Below the pieces are notes generated by a model. It did not search any database. It was not told the origin of the DNA and saw nothing but the letters and a program-made list of their open reading frames with translations. Of a stretch of 64,000 bases of DNA, positions 23,956 through 36,638 are shown piece by piece. Source of the stretch: Beta vulgaris subsp. vulgaris (lineage: Eukaryota; Streptophyta; Magnoliopsida; Caryophyllales; Amaranthaceae). A program made the translations under genes and the position numbers. The DNA lies in assembly GCF_026745355.1 (NCBI RefSeq), contig NC_079209.1, positions 33,202,736 to 33,266,735 of the forward strand, given 5' to 3'. Numbering within the stretch: position 1 is the stretch's first letter; the number at the start of each line of letters is the position of its first letter.

Positions 23956-25319
23956 TGTTGAACCCTAGTTTTGATGATGATAAAGGAACAAAGATGCAAA
24001 TTAAGTAGTGGACTAGCGAGTTATTTAAGTGTATGAATTTCAAGGTATCATTGAAAAGAACAAAGAGAATAATAAGTCAAGGGAGAAATCAAGTTTGAAT
24101 TTTGAAGACTAAGTGAAGATGTTTTCCTAATTGATACTGGAGCAACATTGGAGCAAGAAGAATAAAGCGAGGCGTTTTATTTCTAGTTCCATTGTTAAGG
24201 AACGAGTAAAGATGGTAAGGAACTGTGACAATTTTTATTTGAGAATGATAGTCTGTTCCTTTGTAAGGAACAGACGAATTAGCACTAAACTAATGAGTTA
24301 AAGGAACTAACAAATAAAAGGAATTAGACTTAGGTTGAAGCATTACAACGGTAAATTGATGGCAGTTGAGAAGATAATGCATAGAATATAGGTAACCGTT
24401 TTTATCTAAGGAAAAATCTGATTTTATGGAAAATCTTTTTAAGGAAAAGATTTTATTTTTCAAACGATAATAAAAATGTTATTCGGTTTTTACGGAATTT
24501 ATTTTAAAGATAATATTTTTATTAAAGTAATTTAATTTCAGATTTAATATTTAATATGTTTTAAATTAAATCCGATTTTCGAGTAATGCTCAAAGTAGTT
24601 ACTATAATCAAGGAGCAGTAACCAAAAACACTCCCACGTCTAAAAGTGATCATGGGATCATGGGATGTTTTGAGGAACGTGTTCCTTGGGGTAAGGAACA
24701 TCATGGGATAATGGTGTTTCACAAATGCATGATTTAATTCCCACGTTCTACAATACTGTCACTATAATTAATAATGTCTAAGTAAGTTCCAAATTGTGTC
24801 TGACTAAGTGCTTTAGGGAGTTTAACTAATTAAAGTGTCAGTGCCTTCATTCTCTCATAATAGCCATTTGTTATTTACTTTCTTACTCTAATTCCACTAA
24901 ACTTATTTCGATATATTGTATTTTGGTTTTTGGGGTAATAGGACTTTGATTGAAGTTCTGCAAGAGAGAAGCTTTGGGTGAAGCTAGAAAGAGAGAGAAA
25001 ACTTTGAGTGAAGTTGAGAGGAACTGCTGTTAAGGGAACAATGGCTCAGGAACTTGAGTTTAGGAACTCAAGGTGTGGCTCGTAAGTAGAATTAGGTTGT
25101 AACAGAGTTGTTTGGCCTAATTAGTGAAAGGGTTGAGTTTAAAATCTCTAGTGGTCGAGGTTGTTTCTTCTTGTTGGGCCCAAGAAGTTTTTTCTCGTAA
25201 AAATCTCTTGTGTTCCTTTAGCTTGTTTATTTGTTTAAGTTTGAATTTCCGCAAAAAGTTACGTTTATTTCTACACATACAATTCACCCCCCTCTTGTAG
25301 TGTTCCTAGTGAAATAACA
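23956..25319 (+). repeat. 5' LTR of Sirevirus A
   Basis: It begins TGTTGAACCC and ends GTGAAATAACA (1,364 bp). The end is set by the primer-binding site that follows immediately. The last 60 bases (TTCACCCCCCTCTTGTAGTG) are shared with the solo LTR ending at 54857 and, inverted, with the LTR starting at 63852. Confidence 0.85.
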
Positions 25320-25320
25320 A

Positions 25321-25333
25321 TTGGTATCAGTGC
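25321..25333 (+). other. Primer-binding site of Sirevirus A
   Basis: TTGGTATCAGTGC matches the usual copia site TGGTATCAGAGC, complementary to initiator methionine tRNA, except for one base (AGTGC for AGAGC). Confidence 0.8.
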
Positions 25334-25383
25334 AAAACTCACGAAAGATAGGAAACCCTATTGAGAAAAAGATCCAAGGAACA

Positions 25384-28300
25384 ATGAATACCACCGAGAA
25401 ACTTGAGGAAGGTTACTCTACTCAAAGGCCTCCCATGTTCAATGGTAAAATCTACTCCTACTGGAAGAACCGAATATAGATATTCATCAATGCTGAAAAC
25501 TACCATGTATGGAGAGTCATTGAAGTTGGTGATTTCGAGGTCACAACTACAAATGACAAAAATGAGGTAATTCTGAAACCCTTCTCTGAATATGACAAAG
25601 CTGATGTTGAAAAAATGGAAGTAAATGCCATGGCTGTTAAATTGTTGCATTGCGGACTTGGACCTCATGAACATAATAGGATCATGGGATGCAAATCCGC
25701 AAAGCAAATATGAGACTTACTAGAAGTAACCCACGAAGGAACTAATGAAGTCAAAAGATCTAAAATTGATTTACTAATAAATCAATATGAACTGTTCTCC
25801 ATGAAGATTAAGGAAAGTATTGAAGAGATGTTTACTCGTTTCACTAACATTATTAATGAGTTAGCTTCTCTTGGAAAGTATATTTCATCAGAGGAACATG
25901 TTCGAAAGGTTCTTAGGAGTCTTCCTAAGGACATATGGATGGCTAAGGTCACTGCTTTACAAGAAACAAAAGACTTCACTAAGTTCAATTTGGAACAGCT
26001 GGCTGGGTCACTTATGACTCATGAGCTTCACCTTGACACTGAGTATGGTGAAAGCTCCAAATCAAAATCCATTGCTCTCAAAGCAGATGATGAAGATGAC
26101 TATGACTCAGAAGAAGAGGAAGCAACACTCATAGTTCGAAAATTTCGAAAGATGTACAGGAACATGAAAAACGGGAACTTTAAAGGTAAGACTAAAAAGT
26201 TTTCTAACAAAGATGCTTGTCATAAATGTGGAAGTACATATCACTTCATCAAGGAATGTCCACTTTGGAAAAATGATAAAACCAAAGAAAAGAACAAGGA
26301 ACGCTTTGCTGAAAGGAACAAGGAATCAAAGACACCTTTCTCTAAGGCAAACGTTCGAAAGGCAATGATAGCTGCTTGGGGAGATTCAGAGACGGAAGAG
26401 GAAGAAGATCAACAAACTGAAGAAACTGCAAATCTTTGCCTCATGGTAAACATTGATGAAAAAGAAGATGAAGAGAATGTTGAGGTAAGCCAACATGGAT
26501 TTGAGTCAGACCTAGATTGTAACACCCCGATAATTCTCTTTTTCTAGAAAATACTTTTAATAATAAACCTTAGAGAATTACCCAGGCATTATCGCCCGTG
26601 TGATAACGTTTCGGCTTACTCAAAATTTTACAGGGGAAAACAACTTTCTAAAACAACTTTATTAAAACTTATGAAACCAATAACAATGTCAGAACTAAAA
26701 ACACACCAACTTAACTATTGTCTGAAAACATAAGTTCCTACGAAAACAACTTAAATGCTACTAGTAATACAAGAGTCTCTCCATTCCAGATTCCCAATGA
26801 GATGCATCTGCGAACCTGTAATGTCAATGCTGTCTTGACTCTGCTCCCCCGAAGGATCACCACAAGATCAATAGGCAAAGCCATGATCACAAACACAACA
26901 AGCACGTAATCAGCAAAGCTGAGTACTACATATCAGACATAAATAATCCTAAACATGATACTACAAAATAACATGCAAGAACAAATAATAACATAAGTAT
27001 ATAATAATCTGCAGACAACTTTTACTGAATTAAACTTAAACCAACTTCTTATCACTTAAATGGAATAGTTATTAGGACGAGTTGTCTTGCCTACTAAGAT
27101 GAAATGCGGGCGCGACTCCGCATTTCAGAGTGACCTGCGATATCGAGGAACCTTTGAAATAAAGAGGGATGGTGATCAATCCATTCCTAGAAAAGCTATG
27201 GCACGCTCACCATAACCCCAACCCTTATGTCCAACTCTAAACGTGCACCAGTCTAAAGTCTATAACCTATTCTCGTTTCACTTTACGTTGAATATATTTT
27301 ATTACTTGTGTTGACACAACAACCAAGCAAATAACACATAATTAATATTCAAACAATCATAACAGTCTTCTTTTAATCTTCAGATTATTAAGTGTTCACA
27401 ACTTATCAATCAAGACTCCTTTAACTTCTTTTTATAATTTACCAACTTACTTGTTGAACCTAACCAAAAATAAACTTTACCTTTATATAGGTATAACTTG
27501 TCACTTACCAAATAAGATCCACGGTTCTTATAAGATAATAATAATACTCAAGAATCCATGTAAAACATGATTCAAACTAACTTACATTAATTCACTCACA
27601 AATTAATAAATAAACTTGACTTATCCTGCTTGCATCAAACTTCCATACAAACATTTATAATCATAAATACTTCTAGTTTACATGTAGCACACAGGCAAAT
27701 AACATGTAAAACAATTCCAATAATCATATATATGAACAAATAGAGTCCTATACATGATACTAATAAATAAAACACTCTTAGAGCATGCTTCTAAATCATG
27801 TAGCACGTAGACGATGTACGTACCTTGTATAAACAAATCGATAGGCCACTTTTACTCGCTAAAAGTCTCCTACTGCGAAATCTCCGCCTAGAAAATAAAA
27901 TAATGAAATAAATATCTCGAACTAAAAATTTACAGCAACTTTAAAACGATTAAAACCCCCTTAAACGTGTTTTAAAATCGTTTTTACGTACCAAACTTTC
28001 GTTATTTTTAATCCCTAGTATAGTGCAACTATTCTAGTGATTAAAAATCATTTAAAACTCTTAAAATACTTACTTTCTGAAATTACAGCATTTATAAAAT
28101 TTAATAAATCTTCTGAAAATATATTCAATACATATAAAATTATGTACTAACCAAATCTCATGATTTATACTTTATATATATAGTTTCTTGTAATTAAAAA
28201 CCCTAAAAACTATAAATTTCATGATAAAAACTAAAAATAACTTAATATAATAAATTCTGGAATTTATTATAATTATATATATGATAGCCGAAATTCATGT

Positions 28301-29167
28301 TGCATATAAAACAATAATTTAAATCATAAACATGCTAATTAATAATAAAATAATATAAAAACTAGTACTTTAATGGAATCTTGAAGAGGAAGAAAGAAAA
28401 ACAACCACAACAATGGAGGAAGGAAGGGCACCGGCAGCAATAGCGGCAGCAGGGGACCAGCGGCAGCAAGTTTCTTGGCTCAAACAAATATTTGTGACGT
28501 TTCTTGTTGAACAAGAAACGTTACTTGAAGAAGAAGAAACAAACTTTCGAGGGAAAAACGAAGAACACGCACAAACCGAGAAGAGAGAGAAAGTGCCGAG
28601 TGAGAGAGAGGAAGAATGACGTGAGAAGGAGGAGAAAATAAGTGTAGGGTAAAATTATTTTGGGTTTTTAGGATATTTATATAAAGGCTTTTACTTTTGG
28701 GCTTAGAAAAAGAGATTTTAATTAATGAAACTTTGATGACTAATAAGATGGGCTATCTAAAACTTTAGTCATCAAATTACTCTTTCCCTTTTTATCACTT
28801 TTGGGCTTTCGATTCCATTAACTACCTTTTCAATATACTTTTAGTTTTTAGAACTCTTATTAAAACATGCTTAATTAAAATATTACAAACTTTATTAAGC
28901 TATGAAAAATAATTTTAGTTGACTTTTAAAATAGTCAACCCTTTTTAAAAGTCAAATCATTTTCCAAACTCATTTGGATTTAAGTATAATTACATAAATA
29001 CTTTAATATATTTATGAAAATTCTTTAAAATTGTGGGGGATTACATAGATTGCAAAACTAGGGCTGAAATATATGATCTTCTTTATGATGCAATTCTTGA
29101 ATGTAGAGATGAACGTGAAAAACGTGAACAAACTGAACAAGCTCTTAAAGTCTGCAAGAACACATAG
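25384..29167 (+). pseudogene. Sirevirus A gag, split by an LTR insertion
   Basis: Gag starts near 25384 (MNTTEKLEEGYSTQ) and continues with PPMFNGK, YSYWKNR and VWRVIE of the copia gag domain. Stops occur near 25478 and 25711. The open part 25801-26517 includes the zinc knuckle CHKCGSTYHFIKEC (C-x2-C-x4-H-x4-C) and an acidic tail. At 26517 the frame is interrupted by a minus-oriented LTR with its 5-base target copy. Reading resumes in the right frame after 29045 and ends at about 29167. Gag would coat the RNA in the virus-like particle. Two internal stops already disable it apart from the insertion. Confidence 0.8.
26518..29045 (-). mobile_element. Solo chromovirus-like LTR 1 in Sirevirus A gag
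   Basis: A 2,528-bp unit runs TGTAACACCCC...GGGGGATTACA and is flanked by TAGAT on both sides (26513-26517 and 29046-29050). Inverted copies of the same sequence are at 36590-51508 and 52546-57001, where a TATA box and CT-rich stretch give the transcription direction; by that measure this copy is on the minus strand. TG/CA ends, 5-base target copies and lack of inner genes suit a solo LTR, probably of a Tekay/Del-type chromovirus. The family name is inference. Confidence 0.8.
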
Positions 29168-29559
29168 AATGGCTTAAGAAAATGAGAACAGATGTTGAAA
29201 CTAGATTTCTTTGATTTGTTTGAAAAACTTAAAAATCAAAGAATATTATGAAAGTTGAAAAATGAAAATTATCTAATAATTTAGAATTTCACACTTGAAG
29301 GAGTTTGTCCCTGTTCTAGTTCCTTTGATATAAGATCAACCCCTTTGAAAGGATAAATCTGAGATTGAAATTTGAATAAAGAAAAAAATGTTTTGAAGGA
29401 ATAGATCTGTAATCTTAAAAAGGAACTGGTTGTCGCAAGGAACAGAGGCAAAACGATGGTTGTTCCTAAGTGGATTGAGAAACCACAGACCAAAGAAAAG
29501 AAGGTCTTGGTTTTAAAACTACAAGAAAAGGAACAAGACAAGAAATATGTTGACTACCT

Positions 29560-32500
29560 AGTGATAAATTTGTATGTGTATTGTGGAAAGGTAGGTCATT
29601 ACATAAATCAATGTCAACTAAAACTGAGATGATTGGCAAAAATGTGAAATAAGTAAAAAAAATGGGTTGTCAAAAAATAAGTCCTAGTCAAGAACAGGAA
29701 CCCACGAAAGAGGGGTTCCTACAACTAACAATAGTTGATTTTTGCAGGTTGGAGTGAGGGGGAACAACACATGGTATCTGATAGTGGTTGTTCCAAGCAC
29801 ATGACAGGAGACAAAACTAAGTTTCTCTCACTCACAACCTATGAAGGTGGAAGTGTAACATTTGGTGACAATAAGAAAGGTAACATAGTTGCATGGGTAA
29901 GGTTGGTAAGTCACCATACACTCCATTGAAAATGTATTTTTAGTTGAAGGTCTAAAACATAATCTATTAGTATTTTCAATTCTGTGACAAGGGAAATATT
30001 GTAAATTTATAAGAAAAATGCTTGATCATAACATTAAAACTAAGAAGGTTATCTTGGAAGGAACAAGGAAAGGGAACACATATATTGTGGATCTTGACTT
30101 GTTCCTAAAATCAATTAACTGTCTTAGTGTTATTGAAGATGATTCACTCTTTGGCAAAGCGTCTAGGACATGCTAGCTTTTCATTACTTGAAAACTTAGA
30201 TCAAAAGATCTTTTTTTGGATTACCATCATAAAATTTATATTGATCAAGTTTGTGATGCATGTGCACGAGGAAAGCAAGTAAGATCCTCTTTCAAATCTA
30301 AAACTATAGTAAGCACCACTAAACCATTAGAGGTAATTCATATGGATTTATGTGGATCAGTGAGAATTCAAAGTAGAAGTGGGAAGAGGTATGTACTTAG
30401 TTATTGTAGATGATACTCTAGGTATACTTGGGTTATTTTTCTCTAGTAAAGATGGACTTATGATGAGTTCCTTGTCTTTGCTAAAAGAGTTCAACACTTG
30501 AGTGGTCATAAAATAATGCATGTTAGATCCGATCATGGTAAAGAATTGAAAATTATAAATTTGATGATTTAAGCTGAGATAATGGCCTAGATCATAATTT
30601 TTCTGCCCCTAGAACACCACAACAAAATGGTGTTGTAGAAAGGAAAAATAGAACTTCCAAGGAACTTTTGGGCTGAAGCTGTTAATACTGCTTGTCATAT
30701 AATTAATCGTGCCATGATGAGACCTATCATTAAACAAAACTCCTTATGACTTTACTTTATTGGAAAGAAACCAATATCACTTATTTTAGAACATTTGGTG
30801 CAAATGTTTTGTCATAATAATGGAAAAGATAATCTTGGAAAATTTGATGCAAGGAGTGATGAAGAAACATTTTTAGGATACTCCTCACATAGTAAAGCTT
30901 ATAGAGTATATAACAAAAAAACTATGTGTGTTGAAGAAAGATTCACATAATCTTTGATGAATCTGACAAATTCAATCCAAGCATACAGGTTGATGACTAT
31001 GAAATTTGGTTGGTATAACCAAAATGCAGATTCAAATGAAGAAGAAGAAGTAAAAGAGAAAAGGAACGAGGAAAATGAAAATAATCACAATAATGATGTT
31101 CCTGTTCCTCAAGGGAAGAGTTGTTTGTTCCTCAAGAGAAGGAATGAGTCTACCATGGCTAACAGAGGAACAACTGATCAAGTTCCTCATCTTCTCAAGA
31201 AACTCATCACGAGGAACAACATGTTCCTATAAGAGAGTTTCAACCAAAACCTTGGAGACAACAAAAGTCACATCCAATGGAACTCATAATCAGTGACATA
31301 TCAAACTAGATCTCAGTTAAGGAATTTAATTTCATGCGTTCCTATCAATGATGGAACCAAGAAATCATGAAGAAGCCCTGACTCTGATTGGATCACTCAT
31401 GCAAGCTGAATTAAATGAGTTGAAAGAAACAAGGTATGGCATCTAGTTCCTTCATCTAAACAACAAAAAGTAATTGGCTTAAAATGGGTGTTTAGAAAAA
31501 ACTAGATGAATATGGAACCATTGTCAGGAAAAAAGCTAGACTTGTAGTAAAAGGTTATAATCAACAAGAAGGAATAGATTATGAAGAAACCTTTGCTCCT
31601 GTAGCTAGATTAGAAGCCATTAGAATTCTAATTGCATTTGCTGCTTAATGGGATTTAAATTATATCAAATGGATGTTAAGTGTGCATTTTAAATGGCTAT
31701 TAAATGAAGATGTATATGTTGAACAACCCCCTGGTTTGAAAAATAATAATCTCCCAAACATGTCTACAAGCTTGATAAGCTCTTTATGGGTTAAAACAAG
31801 CGCCTAGATCATGGTATGAGAGATTATCTAAGTTCCTTTTAGAAAACAATTTAAAAGAGGAAAGGTTGATAAAACCTTGTTCCTAAAATCAAAGGAACTG
31901 ACATTTTCTTGTTCAAATATATGTTGATGACATCATATTCGGAGCTAACAAATGAAACATTATGCAAAGAATTCTCAAATCTCATGAGTAATGAATTTGA
32001 AATGAGTATGATGGGTGAGTTAAATTTCTTTCTTGGTACAAATCAAACAAACTGAAAAAGGAATAATTGTTCACCAACAAAAATACATAAAGGAACTATT
32101 AAAGAAATATGGCCTCGAAAACTCAAAGATAAATCACACTCCTATGGGAACTTCAACTAGATTAGATGAAGACTCCATAGGAACAAGTGTTGATCAAACA
32201 AAATATGGAGGAATGATTGGTTCACTTTTGTATCTAACTGCTAGTCGTCCAGACATAGCTTTCAGTGTTGGTTTGTGTGCTAGATTTCAAGCAATCCAAA
32301 GGATCTCTTTAACCACCGTGAAGAGAATTCTTAGATATCTTAAAGGAACAAATGATCTTGGACTCTTCTATCCAAGAAGTGACACATTTGAATTAAAAGG
32401 ATATGCTGATGCTGATGCTGATTATGCGGGAGATCTTGTAAATAGGAAAAGCACCTCAGGTATTGTTCAATTTCTTAGTCATAGTTTAGTTTCTTGGAGC

Positions 32501-32851
32501 ACCAAGAAACAAAACACAGTCGCTTTATCCACCGCTGAAGCAGAATATGTAGCTACTGCTGCATGTTGCTCTCAAATGCTTTGGATAAAGCAACAACTAT
32601 GTGACTATGGAATAAACTTTAATTGTGTTCCTATTTATTGTGATAATACTAGTGCCATTAGTATTTCAAAAGATCCAGTGCATCATTCAAGAGTTAAGCA
32701 TATACATATCAGACATCACTTTCTAAAAGAAAATGTGGAAAAAGGATTGATTAAGCTTGCGTTTTGTCAAACTGAAAATCGAATTACTGATACCCTAACT
32801 AAGCCTCTACAAAGAGATAGATATGAAAAATTAAGGCTTAATAAAACTTAA
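29560..32851 (+). pseudogene. Sirevirus A pol remnant
   Basis: A second zinc knuckle (CVYCGKVGHYINQC, near 29575) precedes the protease active site DSGCSKHMTG (about 29775). Then come the integrase zinc region (CDACARGKQVRSSFKSK), decayed DDE core pieces (30350-30680), reverse transcriptase parts including YVDDIIFGA (about 31920), and a long open end (32033-32851) with TASRPDIAFSVGLCAR and the RNase H motifs LSTAEAEYVA and IYCDNTSAI. Many frameshifts and stops break the frame. It is collinear with element B, so assignment is safe; function is lost. Confidence 0.85.
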
Positions 32852-33514
32852 GTAGTTGTTCCTATTCCATTCCCCCATGTTTGAATTAATTTGACTTACT
32901 CTATGTGATATGAAGTGATTGTGATTGATTGCCTAAGACCATTGCAAAATAAGATGTTAAAAACATAAACATGAATTCAAAGGAATAAAACAACTCACAA
33001 ATGTCACATAATACTCCCCTTATTGTTCCTAAGTTAAAGAAACATGCATAATATGAAGAACATTAATATGTAGCATAAGTTGTTCCTATAGCACAGGTTC
33101 CTTACCTTTTATTTTCTTTCCCAAAATTAAAAATCCATAAAAAATCAAAAAGATCCGAAAATCCCAAAAATATATGAATCAGATTTAATTAAATCATGGT
33201 TCTCATTTATCTGGTTTTCGCTTATTTTTTCATTTTTATCTATTTTTCTGCGTGTAACTCTTCACCTACTGTTACATGCATTTCTTTTCCTTCTTTATTT
33301 CATCCCAAAACCGCGTTCCTTAGTCGCTTCATCTTCACCATTGTTTATCCTCTTCACACCTCTTCACACCATAAAACCCAAACTCCCTTCACAAAATGGC
33401 AAAAACCTCACGCAATTGACCTTTCCCAAATACAAAATCTCCCAAAACCTCTAAAATGAAAAACCCCTCTTCTTCTACCAAAACCCTAGAAACCGAAAAA
33501 ATTCAAGAAAACCC

Positions 33515-35187
33515 ATGGTGGACGAAGAACAAAAATTAGAATCACCAAGAAGAAGTGTGAGAAGGAGAAAATTGATTGGGGAGGATGATGAAGAAGAATC
33601 CCCGGAACAATCTCAGGGGGAAGAAGAAGTTACCCATGTTCCTTCCAAACGAAGTGCTACTTCTTCCTCCAAGAAACGAGTGGAAAGAAGTGAATCAAGG
33701 TATGTTTTACGTTTTTGTGTCGATTTAGAATGGGCAAAAGAGGTGAAATTCAATGAATTGACTGATATTCTAAAGGATCAGGGTATGGAATACATGTTTG
33801 AATATGCATTTAACAATGCCCTAGTTCCTTTAGCCATGGATGAATTTTGTGCAAATTTTGCTAGCACTGATGGAATTTGTACTACTGAAGTAAGGGGGAA
33901 GAAAATAAAATTTTCTAAAGAAAGTTTGGCAAAGATTTGGGAAGTTCCTTGCAAAGGAACTGATGTGTACTTTAAACGGAAAGGAACTGTTTCCTTTCCC
34001 AATTTTCCCCAAGACAAGATTGTTGAATCTTTTGGGGGAACTGCTGGCCAAAATAAAATCAACCATAACCTACTCTCTCCTGTCCACAAAATACTGTTTA
34101 ACTTAGTTTGGAGAGCACTCATTCCTCGAACAGAAAAGAGGAATGAATTGGGTCTTTTGGACATGTGTTATATGTTCTGCCTTGACCACCACATCTAAAT
34201 AAACTTCCCTTTTCTTTTCATCCAACATCTTACTCATTGCATTTAAAACAATTGTGTAGTTGGCTATGGAGCTTTAGTTACTTCTCTCCTTCATCACTTT
34301 AAAGTAAAATTAACCGGATGTCCTACATTGGGAACTAAGCAAGGAAATATCCTAAATAAGAAAACACTTCATGGTTTGGATCTCTCTGTGCAAGAGGGAG
34401 TACTAACTCAAGGGAGAACTGCTATCAGTTCCTCTAGGAAGAGGAAACTGCCTAGGGCAGTTGAAGAGGAACTGGCTGACGTTATTTTGGAGCAACAAGT
34501 TCCTGCTCCCACCGAATCAAAGAAACCGAAACCCAAGAGGCACAAAACGATAGCCAAAAAGCCTATCCCTCCTGTTCCTAAAAGAGTTAGGTAGAGTTCT
34601 AGACTGAAAATTGCTCAAACTGTCCCTGTTCCTTCCAACAAGGACTCTCCATTAGTACTTTCTGATGCAGAGGAACAAGAACATAACTCTTTTAAGGAAC
34701 CAACTCCTCCATCCTCACCAAAAATCTCTGTTCCCCACACTAAACTCTCTTCCATCTCTCCCTCATCCTTCTCTGTTCCTTCTAGCTTTGAACAGTTAAA
34801 GGATGAGATAACTGGTCCCAATCCCTTCTCCACCACCTCTACTGATCTTCCACCTCCTCCTCCTTTTCTGCCTTCCATTTATACCACCACTTCTCCATCT
34901 ATTTCTACTCCAGGAACAGTTGGTCCTTCACAAGACACCACCCTAGTTCCTCCACCAAAACCACCTACCGCCTCTGGTTCTAAGAGAGAGGAACAAGTTC
35001 CTTTTGATGGTTGTGGCTGGGTAAATGAAGTTTGTCTTCCTACACGACACATGATTAAATTTTATAATCACCTTCACTGGACTTTAGATGCCAAAACTGA
35101 TAAGATGCCACTTAGCCATCCAAAAAGAAGTGCGAAACATCTTCATTGAAGGAGAATACCTTGTGATTAAATGCTGTGAAAACTATT
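33515..35187 (+). pseudogene. Env-like extra ORF of Sirevirus A
   Basis: This gene lies after pol, where many Sireviruses carry an env-like ORF of unknown function. The first open part (33515-34198) starts with a basic and acidic region (SVRRRKLIGEDDEE), then YVLRFCVDLEWAKE and a folded-looking domain. After a break, 34328-34594 continues past a single TAG into a Ser/Pro-rich stretch (LPPPPPFLPS) up to about 35187, with another frameshift near 35105. A similar ORF in element B (45944 onward) shares the FCVD-W layout. I see no signal peptide or convincing membrane segment, so an envelope role is doubtful. Confidence 0.6.
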
Positions 35188-35240
35188 AAAATAACAAGTA
35201 TAATAAAAGATTGTGAGAAACATCTTCATTGAAGGAGATT
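35133..35240 (+). repeat. Direct repeat at 3' breakpoint of Sirevirus A
   Basis: GAAACATCTTCATTGAAGGA occurs at 35134 and again about 82 bases later near 35217. The first copy lies in the env-like reading frame, which stops soon after it. The second sits at the edge of sequence unrelated to the element. This looks like a templated repair scar at the point where the 3' part of the element was lost. Confidence 0.6.
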
Positions 35241-35418
35241 GTTTAATAGCTGGGAGATCATGCACAATACATGTGAATCAAATCGAACGACAAATTAGAT
35301 AGTTAATGTAGGTCATCTAGTTGATAATTATTGTAATAATTCTATTACCTTTGTAAACTATGAATTAGAAGTTTTTATCAAGTAAAACGCCTCTTAATAA
35401 AAAATTGAAGTTACCTGA

Positions 35419-36589
35419 TGTAATACTCCGTATTTTTGGGAGTTAGTTGCTATAAATAAGAAAATATAAAGAATATAATTGAAAGTATTTTAAATATTAT
35501 TTACAGAAAAATATAGTTTGGGTAAGCTTACAGTTATAATTTAAATATACAACGTAATTTTTGTCTTTTTGTACCTAATTATATTTTAATTCAATTTTTG
35601 TTAAATAATAAATCGGAATTGGATTTGGAGACAAATCCTAATAAATCAAGTTTCTCATACTATAAATAGGATAGAGAAAAAAACCCTAACTTTCTTCTCC
35701 CTCAAAGTTTTCTCTCTCCTCTCCTTTTCTCCCTCGTCAATCTTCACTTCCCTTCTCCCCTGTTTTACGTCGACTATCATCGACGTCAGGGCGTGCGTTC
35801 TGTGCGAACGTTCGTGTGCGAAGGTCGAGTGTGGGCGGAGCGAGTCAAGCAGTGTGCGGGGCTCCGTATGGGAGTCGAGGGTGTGTTGTGCGAGGGCTGC
35901 GTCGTGCGATGCAAGTGCTGGATGAGGTTGTGATGTGCGATGCGAGTGTTGTGGCGGTGTGCAGTGCATCGAGACTCGAGCGTATGCGGTGTACGGCGAG
36001 GCTTGCACGTGGTGTAAGGCGAGGCTTGCACGTGGTGTATGGCTCGAGGTCGTGCGATCGCTGTGTGTGTGGCTCGACGTGATGGTGAGTGAGCGTGATG
36101 TGTTGTAACGAGTCGGGAGAGGTGTGCGAGCATGTGTGGCTCGAGTGTTGTGCGAGGGAGTCAAGGCTTGCAAGTACGGTGGTAATGCCGGAGTTCCTCG
36201 TGTCGCCGGTGGTTGTCGCCGACGAGTTGGTCTGCTATAAGAATATAAACAAAAAATTTTCTTTTCTACTTTAATTTAATTGTGAATTCTGATTTTGTAA
36301 TTCTTATACATATATATCTTGGATTAAGTTTATTATAAATAAAGTGTAGCAAGAGATAAAAGAAATCAAATTTATAATTATACTAATAACTCATGACGAT
36401 TTTTATTTCTCCATTCTGATTTAATTATACTTATGTATATTAGTTTAAGTTTTGTTATTATGAATAAGTATAATATAAGCTAAGTAAAATCATATTTGCA
36501 TTTGATTATTAGTTCCTAAACATGCTAACTCAATGAAATTGAAGGGAAAGTTTAAACAACAAAATTGGTTTTTTATTATACTCAAAACA
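35419..36589 (+). repeat. Left part of a chromovirus-like LTR
   Basis: It starts TGTAATACTCCGTATTTTTG and has a TATA box (CTATAAATAGG near 35660) followed by a CT-rich leader, so it reads in plus. From 35765 to 36235 it turns GC- and CpG-rich, with a 21-base tandem pair (GCGAGGCTTGCACGTGGTGTA near 35996). It is cut at 36589 by another LTR; the sequence after 51508 may be its continuation. The right end is not resolved. Confidence 0.5.
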
Positions 36590-36638
36590 TGTAATCCCCC
36601 ATAATTTTAAAGGATTTTATAAATATATTTTAGTATTT

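Larger units (their letters stand above)
23956..35187 (+). mobile_element. Sirevirus-type Ty1/copia element A (decayed)
   Basis: The order is 5' LTR, primer-binding site, gag with zinc knuckles, protease, integrase, reverse transcriptase, RNase H, then an extra env-like ORF. That order, with integrase before reverse transcriptase, is Ty1/copia. Long LTRs and the extra ORF point to the Sirevirus (SIRE/Maximus) lineage. A solo LTR of another family is inserted in gag (26518-29045). No 3' LTR is seen: recognisable element sequence fades after about 35187. Many stops and frameshifts make it inactive. Confidence 0.85.

Noticed and set aside
23562..23961. Small genes after HEN1
   Set aside because: Short open frames lack recognisable motifs and lie in the expected 3' untranslated or intergenic sequence.
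26518..29045. A TIR DNA transposon, given near-inverted ends TGTAACACCCC/GGGGGATTACA
   Set aside because: The match is short and imperfect; TG..CA ends, 5-base target copies, an inner TATA box and no transposase fit an LTR better, though this is not proven.
35655..36173. Minus-strand His/Thr/Arg-rich open frames of 115-172 codons
   Set aside because: They lie over a CpG-rich LTR stretch with few stops by composition; the repeated peptides reflect DNA repeats, and no domain is visible.
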